From positions 620,001 to 684,000 of the forward strand of contig JBAJFE010000038.1 of NCBI GenBank assembly GCA_037903355.1: a DNA stretch of 64,000 nucleotides, written 5' to 3'. Source of the stretch: Trichuris trichiura (lineage: Eukaryota; Nematoda; Enoplea; Trichinellida; Trichuridae). This document shows positions 23,845-34,700 of the stretch, piece after piece; within the stretch, counting starts at the first letter, position 1; each line of letters begins with the position of its first letter. Under the pieces are notes generated by a model. That model ran no database searches. It was not told the DNA's origin and was given only the letters and a program-made list of their open reading frames with translations. Both the position numbers and the translations under genes were made by a program.

Positions 23845-24702
23845 ATGTCGCTGCCGTTCATATTGTTCATTACATTAGTGGTCGCGATTGTTGTGTTGTC
23901 TTTCCTTTATGTGCACCTATGCGAATTGGTTCATGGTTTCTTCGCGCCCGCTCCTCGAAGCACACAAGGTGATACGTTACTGAAGACAGGGGCCGAATTG
24001 TCAAGCGAGATAAAATGTCCACCGACACCCAATCCTAGCGTTGTCTCAGGCGCGTCACAGGGACAGCCCGTTGTGACCGCTGAGGCAAATGCTACGGAGC
24101 AGGTGAATTCAGAAAAAATGGTAGAAGGCCGCGTGGTAAAAGGAAGCCCTGCTAATGAAAATTTAAGCTCACCAGTACCGCCGAAGCGTGTCAGCTCAAC
24201 GATAGATGGCCAGACCCAGAAAAAAAAACTGCAGGCAGTCAAGGAAGCAGTATCAGAATCGTCAGAGATGAGGGTAAGTCGTTGTCCGTCCTTTGAGGAA
24301 GATCTTAACGACAAGGAAAATAAGTTTCTAAATACCGACTCCGACGCTACTAAGACAAAAGGGCAAAAACAAATTCCTGCAGAAGCACCACCTACACCGA
24401 TTCCTACTTCGAAACCGCTTCCTGCTGGCTCTGTTAAGGGATTGCCTGCAAGTCCACCGCAAAAGACGCCCGCTGAGAAAACGCCTTCACCGATGAAATT
24501 GCCGGTACCAGCAAGTCCGGACGCCGCAGCCGCTGGAAAAGGAAACGTTGCAATCGACCAGAAAGGAACAGCTGCGACAAATCCTGACGAAAGCTGTGTT
24601 TTGAAAACAGCTCAAGTCGAACCTACAGACACATTAAGATTAGATTATGAGCAAGAAAAGCCAACAAATGATAAGTTGAGAAAGGGGTCAGGGGGACCAT
24701 AG
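23845..24702 (+). CDS. Single-pass membrane protein with long disordered tail
   Basis: A 285-residue protein read in one exon. Residues 3-24 form one hydrophobic helix (FILFITLVVAIVVLSFLYV), probably a signal anchor. The remainder, about 250 residues, is rich in Pro, Ser, Thr, Lys, Glu and Ala, with repeated TP/SP sites such as PPTPIPTSKPLP and KTPSPMKLPVPASP, a KKK cluster and no globular domain. It is therefore likely a membrane-tethered, phosphorylatable, disordered protein; I do not recognise a family. The frame is open another 35 codons upstream without an ATG, so an upstream exon is possible. An AATAAA at 24808-24813, 106 bp after the stop, suits polyadenylation. A GTAAGT at about 24272 could be a donor, but the frame continues through it. 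Confidence 0.6.
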   Translation: MSLPFILFITLVVAIVVLSFLYVHLCELVHGFFAPAPRSTQGDTLLKTGAELSSEIKCPPTPNPSVVSGASQGQPVVTAEANATEQVNSEKMVEGRVVKGSPANENLSSPVPPKRVSSTIDGQTQKKKLQAVKEAVSESSEMRVSRCPSFEEDLNDKENKFLNTDSDATKTKGQKQIPAEAPPTPIPTSKPLPAGSVKGLPASPPQKTPAEKTPSPMKLPVPASPDAAAAGKGNVAIDQKGTAATNPDESCVLKTAQVEPTDTLRLDYEQEKPTNDKLRKGSGGP

Positions 24703-24958
24703 ATTCCCTGTTCTTTGTGTACGTGATAAAATCTTTCGCTTAAGCTGCAATTTAAGCGGTTCATGCATCGTTTATGTGTGCGAACTTTATCATAACCTTT
24801 CTTCGACAATAAAACAGCGCTATAAGTAAAATTGTCTGAACAGAATGTTTATGAAAAAAGAAAACATTAAAAACAGTTGCTTAGCCACTGAGATTTTGAA
24901 CAGCTTTTTTATTCTTTGAATGACTACAGTCGTATTTGCTTGTACAGGCTGGTTTCAC

Positions 24959-26723
24959 TCATATAACTGATATGCCCAGAAAAGATTGGGATATTGAGTC
25001 GTCCATATTACTCTGCGTAATCAAAATCTTCTGAGTAAGATTCGTGTCGGCAACTATTTTGGCTCCCAAGAAGGAAGCATGGTATCTCCACGGTGCTGCG
25101 TAAACAGTCACCTCTACGTTGGGAGGTACCATTCGCCTTAACTCTGATTCTAGTCTTTCTGGCAGGCCTGGAAACAACGACATACCACCGACAAGGTATA
25201 TGCTTCTGAAAAGTTCCATTCTACGTCTTAAAGTTCGGTTCCTTCATTCATACCTGAATAACTCTCTTCGATTATCAATTGGCGATGACTTGATGCATTG
25301 ATTGACTAATTCGTGCAGACCCTTTGTGTCCAGACCCCAGCGTTTGGGTGAAAACAGCATCTCGGTTGTTTCGAATCTCTCTTGACTCATTTCGATTGAT
25401 CTGTTAAGCGCGCCATGCTAAAGACAACGCTTACTTCAACAGAAACGTACCGGTATGGCAAAGCTGATTCAGGGTCGACTGAGTGAAGGCTGACGTCCGT
25501 TAAAAATTCTTGCCCTCCTGACTGGGCCGAACAATTCGAATCGCCAGCAAAGTCAGAAGAAACAAAGCAAGCCTGCAAAGGAATTAATGCTGTAACATTT
25601 AATTGAAATATTCGACTTTCCGCTTAAAATAGGGTAGAAAAGTAGCTTCATTCTGAGACGACAATCTGTCCGGCCATAAAAACATTTGATCTTTAATAAC
25701 AGCAATACTTAGACACGCTTGTGCGAACAACAAGTCGTCTTGAGCATCTAGAGATGCTACTCGCGCAAGAAAGATGATCATAACTGCTTTAAAATTTTAA
25801 CCTGCGGAAGTGTTACCAAAGAAACCTGTTTTTCCAACGAAGAAACTTCTGGCATCATGGTTTCACTGTATTAGTAAACTTTCATGCTGACTTACTTTTT
25901 CTTTGACGTATCTTAACAAGTTCTGTTCTTTGCAGGCATCGAAGGTGAAACCATAACCTTTGTTAGCTAATCTATTACGCAATAATCGATTCATTTCTAG
26001 GCTGTAGGACTGCAAGTTGACTACCGTGTTCGACAGCACGTACCCTGTAATAGATAAAGGTCCGTCGGGTTCTAATGAACGCTAGGAGAAAGTCACCATC
26101 GTAGATAGCAACAATGGATAGTTTATTTCCCATGTCCACAACTACTCCCGTTTTGGCGTCCAGAGCTATCAAGGCGAGGTTTACTTGACGTTCTATGGCG
26201 ACCCCTTTGAACTGAAATTCCTGCAGCAGCAGGCGAAGAATGTCAATCACTTTACTTCGCGAAACAATAAGCGGAAGTGATAGGAGCAGCTGAAACAAAA
26301 GCGTGTGATTTTAAGTTACCCACATCCTGCAGGCTACTTGAAATGAAGGGGGATGAATGCCCATCTTATCAAAAATTGCGCGAAAGACCTGAGTCACTTT
26401 GTCCAAGTTCAGTCGGTCGCTGCAGAAAAGAGCTGCTCCAAACCAGGTATGTTCAAACAGACTTCCCGGATTTTGGGCAAGCGCTGCTGCGGCCTCCTCA
26501 CCAATCAACAAATCCCCTAATGAGAAGACAGTTTGCTGCAAGCTTTTTCGTACACGAAATCAATTTCATTGAAATCTTGATAAAAAGCCAACAGGTGTGA
26601 AAAGGACCTACCGTCAGTAGTTTCAGCCAGCACTGACGGGAAGAACAAATGAGGTAGCGTAAGCTTATCCTGGACTAGACCTACTCGAGTGGAGCAGGAA
26701 CCAATCTCGACCACGCATATTTT
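24959..26723 (-). CDS. Divergent actin-related protein
   Basis: Seven minus-strand exons join in phase: 26723-26608, 26542-26338, 26289-26097, 26044-25896, 25572-25451, 25400-25254 and 25205-24959, giving 392 residues, about actin length. Actin-fold blocks in order are VVEIGSCSTRVGL (phosphate loop 1), FFPSVLA, LLIGEEA, QFKGVAIERQVNLALIALDA, GVVVDMGNKLSIVAIYDG (phosphate loop 2), NKGYGFTFDA, VKEKACFV, ERFETTEMLFSP, and SIYLVGGMSLFPGLPERLE near the end. GLPERLE resembles Arp2 (GLPSRLE), but both nucleotide loops are altered: DNGSG-like becomes EIGSC, and DSGDG becomes DMGNK. A particular Arp class cannot be assigned. Arps act in actin nucleation, dynactin or chromatin remodelling. The first exon with the ATG is not resolved: the first listed exon begins after an acceptor (TTTATAG). 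The acceptor at 26543 (GAAAAAG) is weak but is the only one found that keeps frame. Confidence 0.82.
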
Positions 26724-26928
26724 CTATAAATCAATTTAGATTTAACGTTTTATAATTAACTGCGACTTCTTCAGCATGTAGCTGTAGCATTCTAGTACAA
26801 AATAACCAAGATTCAATATTCAAATTTCATAGAAAAAAGGAATTAATTATAAAATTAATTGGCGCACGCCTTTTGCTTTAGGAATAATCTCTTCGCCTAA
26901 CTAATTTCCAAATCAATGGAAACACATT

Positions 26929-28415
26929 TTAATTGACAACTTTAACCTTATCTGAGCGTGAAGATGCCGGCAGCAATGGCATCAGAAGATGTTCTCTCGA
27001 TTGCCATCGCAACGCTGGAAACCAAGTCATCATCTGGTTGTCGAGCCTGCAATATCAACCACTTTCCATAGTATTCGTACTAATTGTAAAGTATACTTAA
27101 GAATCAGAACCATCCCATCTGCGGGGCTTTGAACTTTCACAGACGATGTCAGAGGATCATGTGTAACCCGCGCGTCCAACATATTCAATTGACCAACGCG
27201 ACACTTCTCAAATTCATCCTATAACCAAATCACGTAGACATACGAAGGAATCTACTCAGGCAAGCATAGCACCTCAAACCATTGCAGGCAGCCGTGGGCC
27301 AAGACAAAATAATGCTTTGACCAGATGGGATTTACCTGATCGCTCTCTTGGCCAAACGGAAGATGCGCCAAGTAGGCCTTAACGGGTTCGTTGCAGTATT
27401 TAACCTTATACAAACATCGTAGCAGCGGGAGAACATTCCATGTGGATAAACTTTCAAAAGTGTAATTATGCAATGGCAAAAGCATTTCGGTTGCCGTCGG
27501 CTGTTGTTGCAACTCGCTCCTTGTCTGAGCAGGTTTAACCCTAATGACCGTAATAGCATGGCTGAATGGCTTTCCAACTGAGTGCGAATTGCCCGTCAAA
27601 TTCGACCACGTTGAGTGAACAGATGCTGCACTTATTAATGCAGACCTTTCGTCATCAACTGGCCAGGTGGTACTTATTGCTGGAACTGTTTTGCTTCGCG
27701 AATGCTGCCTTCTTTTGGTGATCGACCTGGGTTTGGCAGAATGATCACAGTTCGGTTCTCCGGCTGCTCGTAAAATAAGCTACTACGAGCACTTCAAGAC
27801 GCAATTCCTACCTTCAGACATAGAGGTATTTAGCTGTCTGTTGGGTACATAAGGAGAAACACCACGCTTTGTCTCTTCTTGCAACGTTGATTGTGCTATC
27901 CATTTCCCTTGTTCCGTCTCGCTAGTGGATTCCTGAATCTTTCTACTTGACTTGGAGCATTGGACTTCGTTAGAGTTCACTTTATCCCTTATGTTAACGT
28001 GATCAGCTGCTATTGTTAATGTGGATTTTTCCAGCAAGCTAACTGGCTCCCAGTTTCTTAGAGTAGACGAGAAATTTGCTTCGTCCATGTACTGAACCTT
28101 CCGCAATGATTGGCTGTATAGCGAACCGTCCTTGTAAACCTTTCCAAAGTGCGCAGGATGCGCGCGACAGGGACTATGGCAATTCAATACACTAAAGAGG
28201 GGATCAACATCCGAATAAACTTGCACACAGGATGCATGGGGAACGTCTTTATTTTCTTGGCGAAAAGTATTTTCGTGATCACTATTTTTTCCATTTTCAG
28301 CTCGCGTTTGCCAATGACGTCTGCTTATTGAATCACGCTGTGCGCTCTTATCTTTGCTTGGGTTCTCGGAAAGAGCGCGTTCGCCCTTCTGGTCTTCTTT
28401 GTCCAAATCAGTTTG
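26929..28415 (-). CDS. PH-domain protein with long disordered N-terminus
   Basis: Four exons on the minus strand join in phase: 28415-27812, 27763-27273, 27218-27097 and 27046-26929, coding about 446 residues. The first 300 are polar and low in hydrophobics (RRQHSRSKTVPA and similar), likely disordered. The C-terminal 110 residues look like a pleckstrin-homology domain: WSKHYFVLAHGCLQWFE as strands 1-3, then VKVQSPADGMVLILK, then the C-terminal helix with its characteristic tryptophan, NQMMTWFPALR. PH domains bind phosphoinositides or proteins at membranes. The assignment is from pattern only; no subfamily is recognised. Upstream coding sequence is probably missing, since the first listed exon starts after an acceptor (ATTTTAG) without an ATG. 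It lies 206 bp upstream of the actin-related gene on the same strand. Confidence 0.65.
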
Positions 28416-29574
28416 CTAAAATAATGGTAGGGTTGCCGCCTGTCAGGCAAAAGATGTGAACAGTGCACTGCAGAAGAGGTTAAAGCGCCGCATCTGCTGT
28501 TTTTGTAAACACACGGCAGCAACAGAGGTGACCTCAAGGCGATGACAACTACATCACGTAAACATTAAAGAATCTTCCCTATCCTCCCATCAAGGAATTA
28601 TATTTTTCTAAAAGTGAACGACCGTCATTGCTTTTGTAAACCGTTTTGTGCTGCCTTACACAAGGTACAGCCAGTATATGAAATTAGGTATTGCTGTAGA
28701 GTGACTAGCCAATCTATGTAATGCCGAAACTCCTTAGGCAATACACAAAAAGTTTAATATTTCATACATTTTCTAGGTTTTCTATACAATGCCAAAAAGG
28801 CAAATCTGCAAAGTATGAAATCGAGTCTTTTCACTCGTGCCCCTGCAAAGCCACAATGATGACGCTACCAGACAAGACGGGTTGTTTCTTCGCTATTTTG
28901 CCGGTTAAGCCTTTCTTATATCCTGGCTTAGGCTTAAACTGGGGCAAAATAGGATAGCCCACAAAGATACGAGAAAATTGGGTACTTTGAACATATAAAA
29001 TACAAGGCCAGCAAAGTCAAAACGCAGCAAGAAAATAGCGTTATTTTCCCCGCAAGTGCGGCCACCACTGCAGATTTGCTGGGGCGCAGTTGACAAGAGC
29101 TTAAAAATTTGCACTATCAAGATGCGATTTACACTTTTTAAAAATATTATTTGTCGTTCCATATAATGCTTAGACAAAGGACATAACGCATTTAAATAAG
29201 ATAACGCAGACATTTCATACCTTGCCTGTAACAACTGCATTGTTTTCCAGCCTCAAAATATCCTAACTGTTATGATGAAGCATATTCACTGATTTCTCCA
29301 CATGGAGCCACAAGTCATCAACAGAAACTTCACAACCGCTGCGATAGCGCATGAAAGTTGTAGTTGAAAGCTTGTATAAATGGTTTTGTTTGTATCTAAA
29401 CTTCTTATTGTTATTTACATGAAGAAACCCCATTTATACGAAATCCAAAAGGATCATTCGGAACAAGAGTGCGTCCCTTCTTCACTACCGTATGTGATGA
29501 ACACCTAATCCACCTAATGGTGTATGAACATTTTTGTTTAACCTAAGTAGTTTTTCAATTTGACCGGGCAGTCC
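28416..29574. other. No recognised gene; worn family A MITE around 28870-28990
   Basis: 28900-28950 contains GGTTAAGCC, CTTATATCCTGGCTTAGGC and GGGGCAAAATA in the same order as inverse family A elements, but strongly diverged and without clear ends. The first exon of the PH-domain gene probably lies in 28420-28560. Confidence 0.4.
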
Positions 29575-29772
29575 ATGGAGCGACTACGTTTTTCGATCAC
29601 AGATTTTATTCCGGTAGGAATGGAATACAGAATAGAAATGAAAATGGCTGGCAAAAAAACAATAATGCTACTATTTGCCCCTTTAAGCTCAGAAAACTAC
29701 CTACTGCAAACAAAAATCTTTATATACCTGACTTTTCGACTGAGCTTCACGCCGCCACACACGTCACTTTAA
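29575..29772 (+). CDS. Uncertain small protein, faint galectin-like N-terminus
   Basis: A 65-codon frame whose ATG comes three bases after an acceptor-like sequence (TTTTTCAATTTGACCGGGCAG). The peptide includes ITDFIPVGMEYRIEMKM and KKTIMLLFAPLS, a beta-strand-like alternation that faintly recalls the first strands of a galectin domain. No carbohydrate-binding motif (HxNPR, WxxE) is present here or found downstream. It may be the first exon of a longer gene, a remnant, or chance. Confidence 0.2.
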   Translation: MERLRFSITDFIPVGMEYRIEMKMAGKKTIMLLFAPLSSENYLLQTKIFIYLTFRLSFTPPHTSL

Positions 29773-31434
29773 ACGGGACCTACTTTTGCTCTGAAAGATC
29801 CGTGCATCTTTTGAAAAGCGCTTCTATCCGTACAAATAATAATAAAATTCAAAAAGCCCGTTAAAAAATGCAACGTTTTCAATATACGTTAGTATCTGGG
29901 CAGCTGGCTGCTCAGCAGAGGGAACAAAAACTCAACGCAGACGTTTAGTACTGTGCAACGTAGCAATTTCCATTTTCCAAAACCATCAAAACTTTTGAAA
30001 CAGCTGGCCTTGTTGACTGTCACTGACATTATAACAGTTTAATTCGCAATCCCACTTCGTTCATTACAACGAAGCCAAGTCTAGCCGTACCTGCTAAAGT
30101 TTGTATGCAAGTGCAAAAGCAAATTTTGCATTACGAAAACTGGCAAAGGAAATATCGTATGCATTTCCATTTAAACAATTCGGATATGAAGCGCTTCTTA
30201 AACACAACTTTTCTTAACCAGCGAACCGAATTTCGTGGCATATTAAGAACAACAGCCTGTTATCCATGTAAACTGTTGACTACTGTTCGACAGTTTTGAC
30301 GGTTTTAGGGACCAATGCTGAAGACGGAGCAATGTCGTACCGTAAGCTAAGTCTTCGACGACGCACTGTTGTCAGCAGTACGTTATGAAATGTAAGACTA
30401 CAACGGATATTTTCTCGCCATTGCTCTGAATTAACTAATCACATCACGTTCCAGTCATGTCACTTGCATTTCGCCTATGCCATTAATTCATAGAGAATAC
30501 AAGCCAAATTATTATATTAACGTAAACAGCTTAACCGCTACATGTACCATAGTACCGATGGTTATCAATGAATTGTATACGCAGTTCAATTGCCTGCACA
30601 AAAATAGCTTTGCCTCATTCGTTACAAACATACGGTAACTTCCTTATACTTACTAGAATTTCATGAAAAAGCAGATAATGTTGTTGTAACCGTAGCTCTT
30701 TATTTCCTATTCCTCGTGAAAAAAATTTGCGTAAGAACTGCAACGCTCCAAAACATTCTAGCAGCGAATTAGAAATATGAACTCCAACGTACAACATCCC
30801 TAGCGAGCTTTCATACACGATTTCCATCGAATATGCCAAATTCCCGAGAAACTTAGAAACGTTAGAACCCACAAACCTATACGCCGCATAGAATAAGTAT
30901 GGTAAACTTAAAGTAAAATCCTTCTGTCTCCAAGATGACACTGCTGGGCATTTCAGCTTTCCGCAACAAGTGTGCACTATAGAAAATCATCATTCTTGAT
31001 AATACAGGGGCAGACGCACGCCACCTTCTCAGCATGCTAAGGATTCCGAAAGTTCCACAGTACCAGATAATCGTTTTCTAGAGAAAACTGGATGTTTTTT
31101 GTAATTAGCTGTTCTAAGTTATTAACAAACAAAAATACAGCTTGCCTTACGCGCTAGAGATGTCAACACTAAGTCGTGATTTTTATTATACTATTTGCCA
31201 CGGACCCCTTTCTTGTGAACATCCAAACGACAATGTTCATTTTTCATTTACATATTACTACCTACAGTAGTACTGGTTAAGCTAGCTGGTGAGGTGTTGA
31301 CAGAACCCGTTTAGGCTGCGATATCTGCACGTGTCATGTCCTTGAGTCAACAGAAAAAGTAAAAGACACTAGTTTGAGTGGACGAACAGAAACGAGTGTC
31401 AGAAAGCACTGGTACAACGTCAGACCGAAAGAAA
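29773..31434. other. No recognised gene
   Basis: Open frames at 30105-30299 (+) and 30615-30977 (-) have no recognisable motif or splice structure. Confidence 0.5.
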
Positions 31435-31764
31435 ATGAAGTTTAAAGTTCACCTTGAAAATCAGGAGGATTATGATGATGATGATGATGACGATTACCAT
31501 CCGGAAGGGAAGGTGTTTCGACTGAAAAATTTAGAATTTTTCCTACAGATGCGCAGAACTGGAAAGAACATAACTGATTGTAAAACAGTGTGCTTGCCAT
31601 GTATAGCAGAAAAACTAGAAAAATGTTCAGCACATCAGGTCAGGCAAATAATGACTAACATAGCTGAAACGCCCCAGTCAACAAAAAACTGGGCGGACAG
31701 GCCAGATGCGACAGAATTGAGAATGCTTTCGGTAGCCCTAAATGTTCTGGGATGGATAAAGTGA
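31435..31764 (+). CDS. Uncertain open frame with aspartate tract
   Basis: A 109-codon frame from ATG, open a further 19 codons upstream. It contains a run of seven aspartates from a (GAT)n tract (31471-31492), then a mixed-charge segment (KVFRLKNLEFFLQMRRTGK) and ends NVLGWIK. The length and composition are moderately coding-like. No family is recognised, and neighbouring splice sites do not extend it. Confidence 0.25.
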   Translation: MKFKVHLENQEDYDDDDDDDYHPEGKVFRLKNLEFFLQMRRTGKNITDCKTVCLPCIAEKLEKCSAHQVRQIMTNIAETPQSTKNWADRPDATELRMLSVALNVLGWIK

Positions 31765-34700
31765 GGGTCGAAATTACTGAGAAAAAAGTTGGCAGCAGGA
31801 GCGACAGGCACGTTAAGCTAAGCGACTATCAGTGCGTGCGGATAAAGGCGAAAACGCTACCACACCGGAAAACAGAATGCAAGAATTTTATACAAACCAT
31901 GAATGTGTAGCACGTTCGACTTTGTGCAGCGGCGCTTACCTTGACACAATCGAAAATAGTAACACTGGAAAACGCTTTCCGCTAAACTCCTCTTCTTCTA
32001 GGCGGATTTGCTATTCCACTACCATACACGACCTTGTCTACTATTTTGATCTGATATTATATCCTGCGCGCTGTCTTACCCATTTCGCTATCAAAGTAAC
32101 GCCTTTGTCATTTCCAATGCACTGGACTCGTAGGACGCTTGCTGCAGTGTACATACTGTCGGACAAAAACGCAGGCCTGTCCTTCCCATAATTCCGTGGG
32201 CACTTGTACAGCCTCTCCGTCAGTCAAGAAGAACAAACGCCAATTTCGATTCGTTTTAACGGACGATGTAATCATGGCATATCGCAAAACTTATTAATTC
32301 TCATGGATTTCTCAACTTTCCTTTCCCCGCTACGAGCTGAAGAATTGAGGGTAGCGAAAACACATGCCTCTTCGTAGAAGATTCAGCCAAACGGCGTCAA
32401 AGAAGGCATATTTAGTATCTATATCTCGAAACGTGAAATTGAACGTGTCGCATGAAAAAGCCTATGCAATACGGAAGGTACGTGGTTCTGCACAATGTTT
32501 CCAGAAGCGATGCCATCATTACCCGCAATAGCAAAGCAGGATTTAAGACTGAACGCGCATTCTTTCTTGTGAAGCACCCTGGTGAATCATCAGAGAGTTC
32601 TGAACGTCTTACATTCCGAAATAAATTAACTTCTTACAGAATAGGTTTGACAAGAACGAGCGACAAATTTTCATTGCCGCCTGTGAATTTAAAAGATGCT
32701 ATGAAAAAGTTCTTCCGATTTATCAAGAAATTCGCCTTTGGTCAAGAGACAGTTGGACAAAACTCTTACCGTAGTCCCAAATCTGTCGAGGTATCTGCGC
32801 ATTCCTAGCATTCCCGGATTTTCTTGGTCATCAGTTCCATGGGAAGCCATATTATCTCATATTCTTCTCCATTTTGGATACCTAAAATACCAGTCAATCG
32901 CTTACGATGCTCTTCAAAAAAACGGAGCAAACAAATGACCTTCACCTTTTAAAAAGTTACACAGGATTACCACCAGGTGTTGGAAAAACAGCCAAAACAA
33001 AATTATCAGAGGCGCTCCTACGCTGATGACTTCATGACCAAATCGCATACTAATATACGATAGAACTGTTTTGGACTTCAACTAACTTTCAAACCAATTT
33101 GTCAGACAAGTTATTATGCGTGCCCTTGCTAGTACTTGTCGCTTTTTACAGAAAACAGTGCCTAGAATTATTACAGAAGGTTTTATATGGCGACTAGCTG
33201 CATTTTTGCCAATATCTTAAATAACAATTCATCGCTGATTCCAATATTAAGAATCAACAAGACATGTTTACCGTAACGGAACACCTGCGGCCATGATTTA
33301 CGCGTCTGTTATTCTCTCGCAGGCGGGCATAACATGAATAATTTTGCTTAACAACAAATCTTCCTGTAGAAACTGTGGAATATGACAGCAAGAAGAAGAA
33401 AGTCATTTTTTAAATTGCGTAAGTTTTCAAACGTCAGCATGTCAAAAACGCCAGCCGTCTTTTACGTTCAGGCAGAGGGCTGGAAAACGGGCAGTTTATT
33501 CGAAAGAGAGCAGAATTAGTTCACTGCTGGCACAGGGAGCCAGTTCATACAAGAAAAGAGACGTGTACCGGTCAGAGATTCCTGCAAATCAAGCTTACTT
33601 TGTGAAATTCGAACTGGAAACTTGTTTCATTATATTATTAAATCTTTAACTGTAAGGAAATGTCATTCAGCAAGGCATGAGCACTAAGGCACCTCAACAT
33701 GCATTTGAGCAACGATTGCTATTGTAAAAAAAGGCCGACCTGCCAAATGCAAAATGGTCGAGCCGAAATCAATCATAGGACACAGTGAAAATTTGACGAT
33801 TTCGTCACGTACGCTTACCCAAAGGAAGACTGGAGCAACTGTACCGACTCAACGCTCTCCTTCGGCCAAATGTGTGCTCTCTTAGGACTCACTGCAACGC
33901 GCCTGAGCAAACGGTTATTGTCGACTAGGTGAACAGTGACTCAACGTTCATTTGCCCAACGACCGAGACACACAACAGCGCCGGGCGATTGTAGTGATTG
34001 CACGCTTGAACGACTGGATGAAGTTTATTTATGCAATACTAGAGCTTTCTGTGTACGTGGCAGGGAAGTAACTGAACGACGTCCAAGTTTGTCAGCTAAA
34101 ATTTCCCAACTCAACATGGTCAAAACGACGGAGCAAATAGCGCCCCTGTCTCCTCTCTGAGCGAACAAAATTTTTCCTTAGCGTGTGTGCCAATTAAAGA
34201 AACAGGGAAATTCTGTGCGTATACATAGTGATTATTTATTTACATAATTGAAAGTTTGACGCAACAACACAATCGCTGATACCCACTGAATCACTGTGAC
34301 GATCAGGCTACGCAAGGATCAAAAACGGTGAGTAAAAAGGCAAACGTTTAGACTAGCCGGAAAATTCGATAGCTTCCTTCTACAATACTCGAACTAGTTT
34401 CTCGTTTGCTAACCAAAAGTTTCAAAATGCAGCAGGCTTGCAATGCATAAGCTTAGAATCTTCGGTCGGTAGGATGATCTGATTGGATGTCCACGTGCCG
34501 CGAGTAGCAGCACCTACTGTTTGAACAGTTGCGAATGCAACTGATGCAACCAGAGCAAAAATAGCATTCTAAAATAAAATTCCTTGTAACTCTGCCGATA
34601 ATTTTTAACTGCTGTCGAAAATACAGAACTCGTTAGGCGGCAGATATGCTCAATCGTGACAAATCAATGTGAATTCATTTTTTGAGATAATTTGCATTAA

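Noticed and set aside
25206..25253. Start-like MELF in the actin-related gene just before SIYLVGG
   Set aside because: The intron ends by chance with ATGGAACTTTTCAG; splicing at 25254/25205 gives the conserved RELFRSIYLVGG without it.
25599..25781. Minus-strand frame inside the actin-related gene
   Set aside because: It falls within an intron; joining the flanking exons directly restores the conserved VKEKACFV actin block, so it is not an exon of the main transcript.
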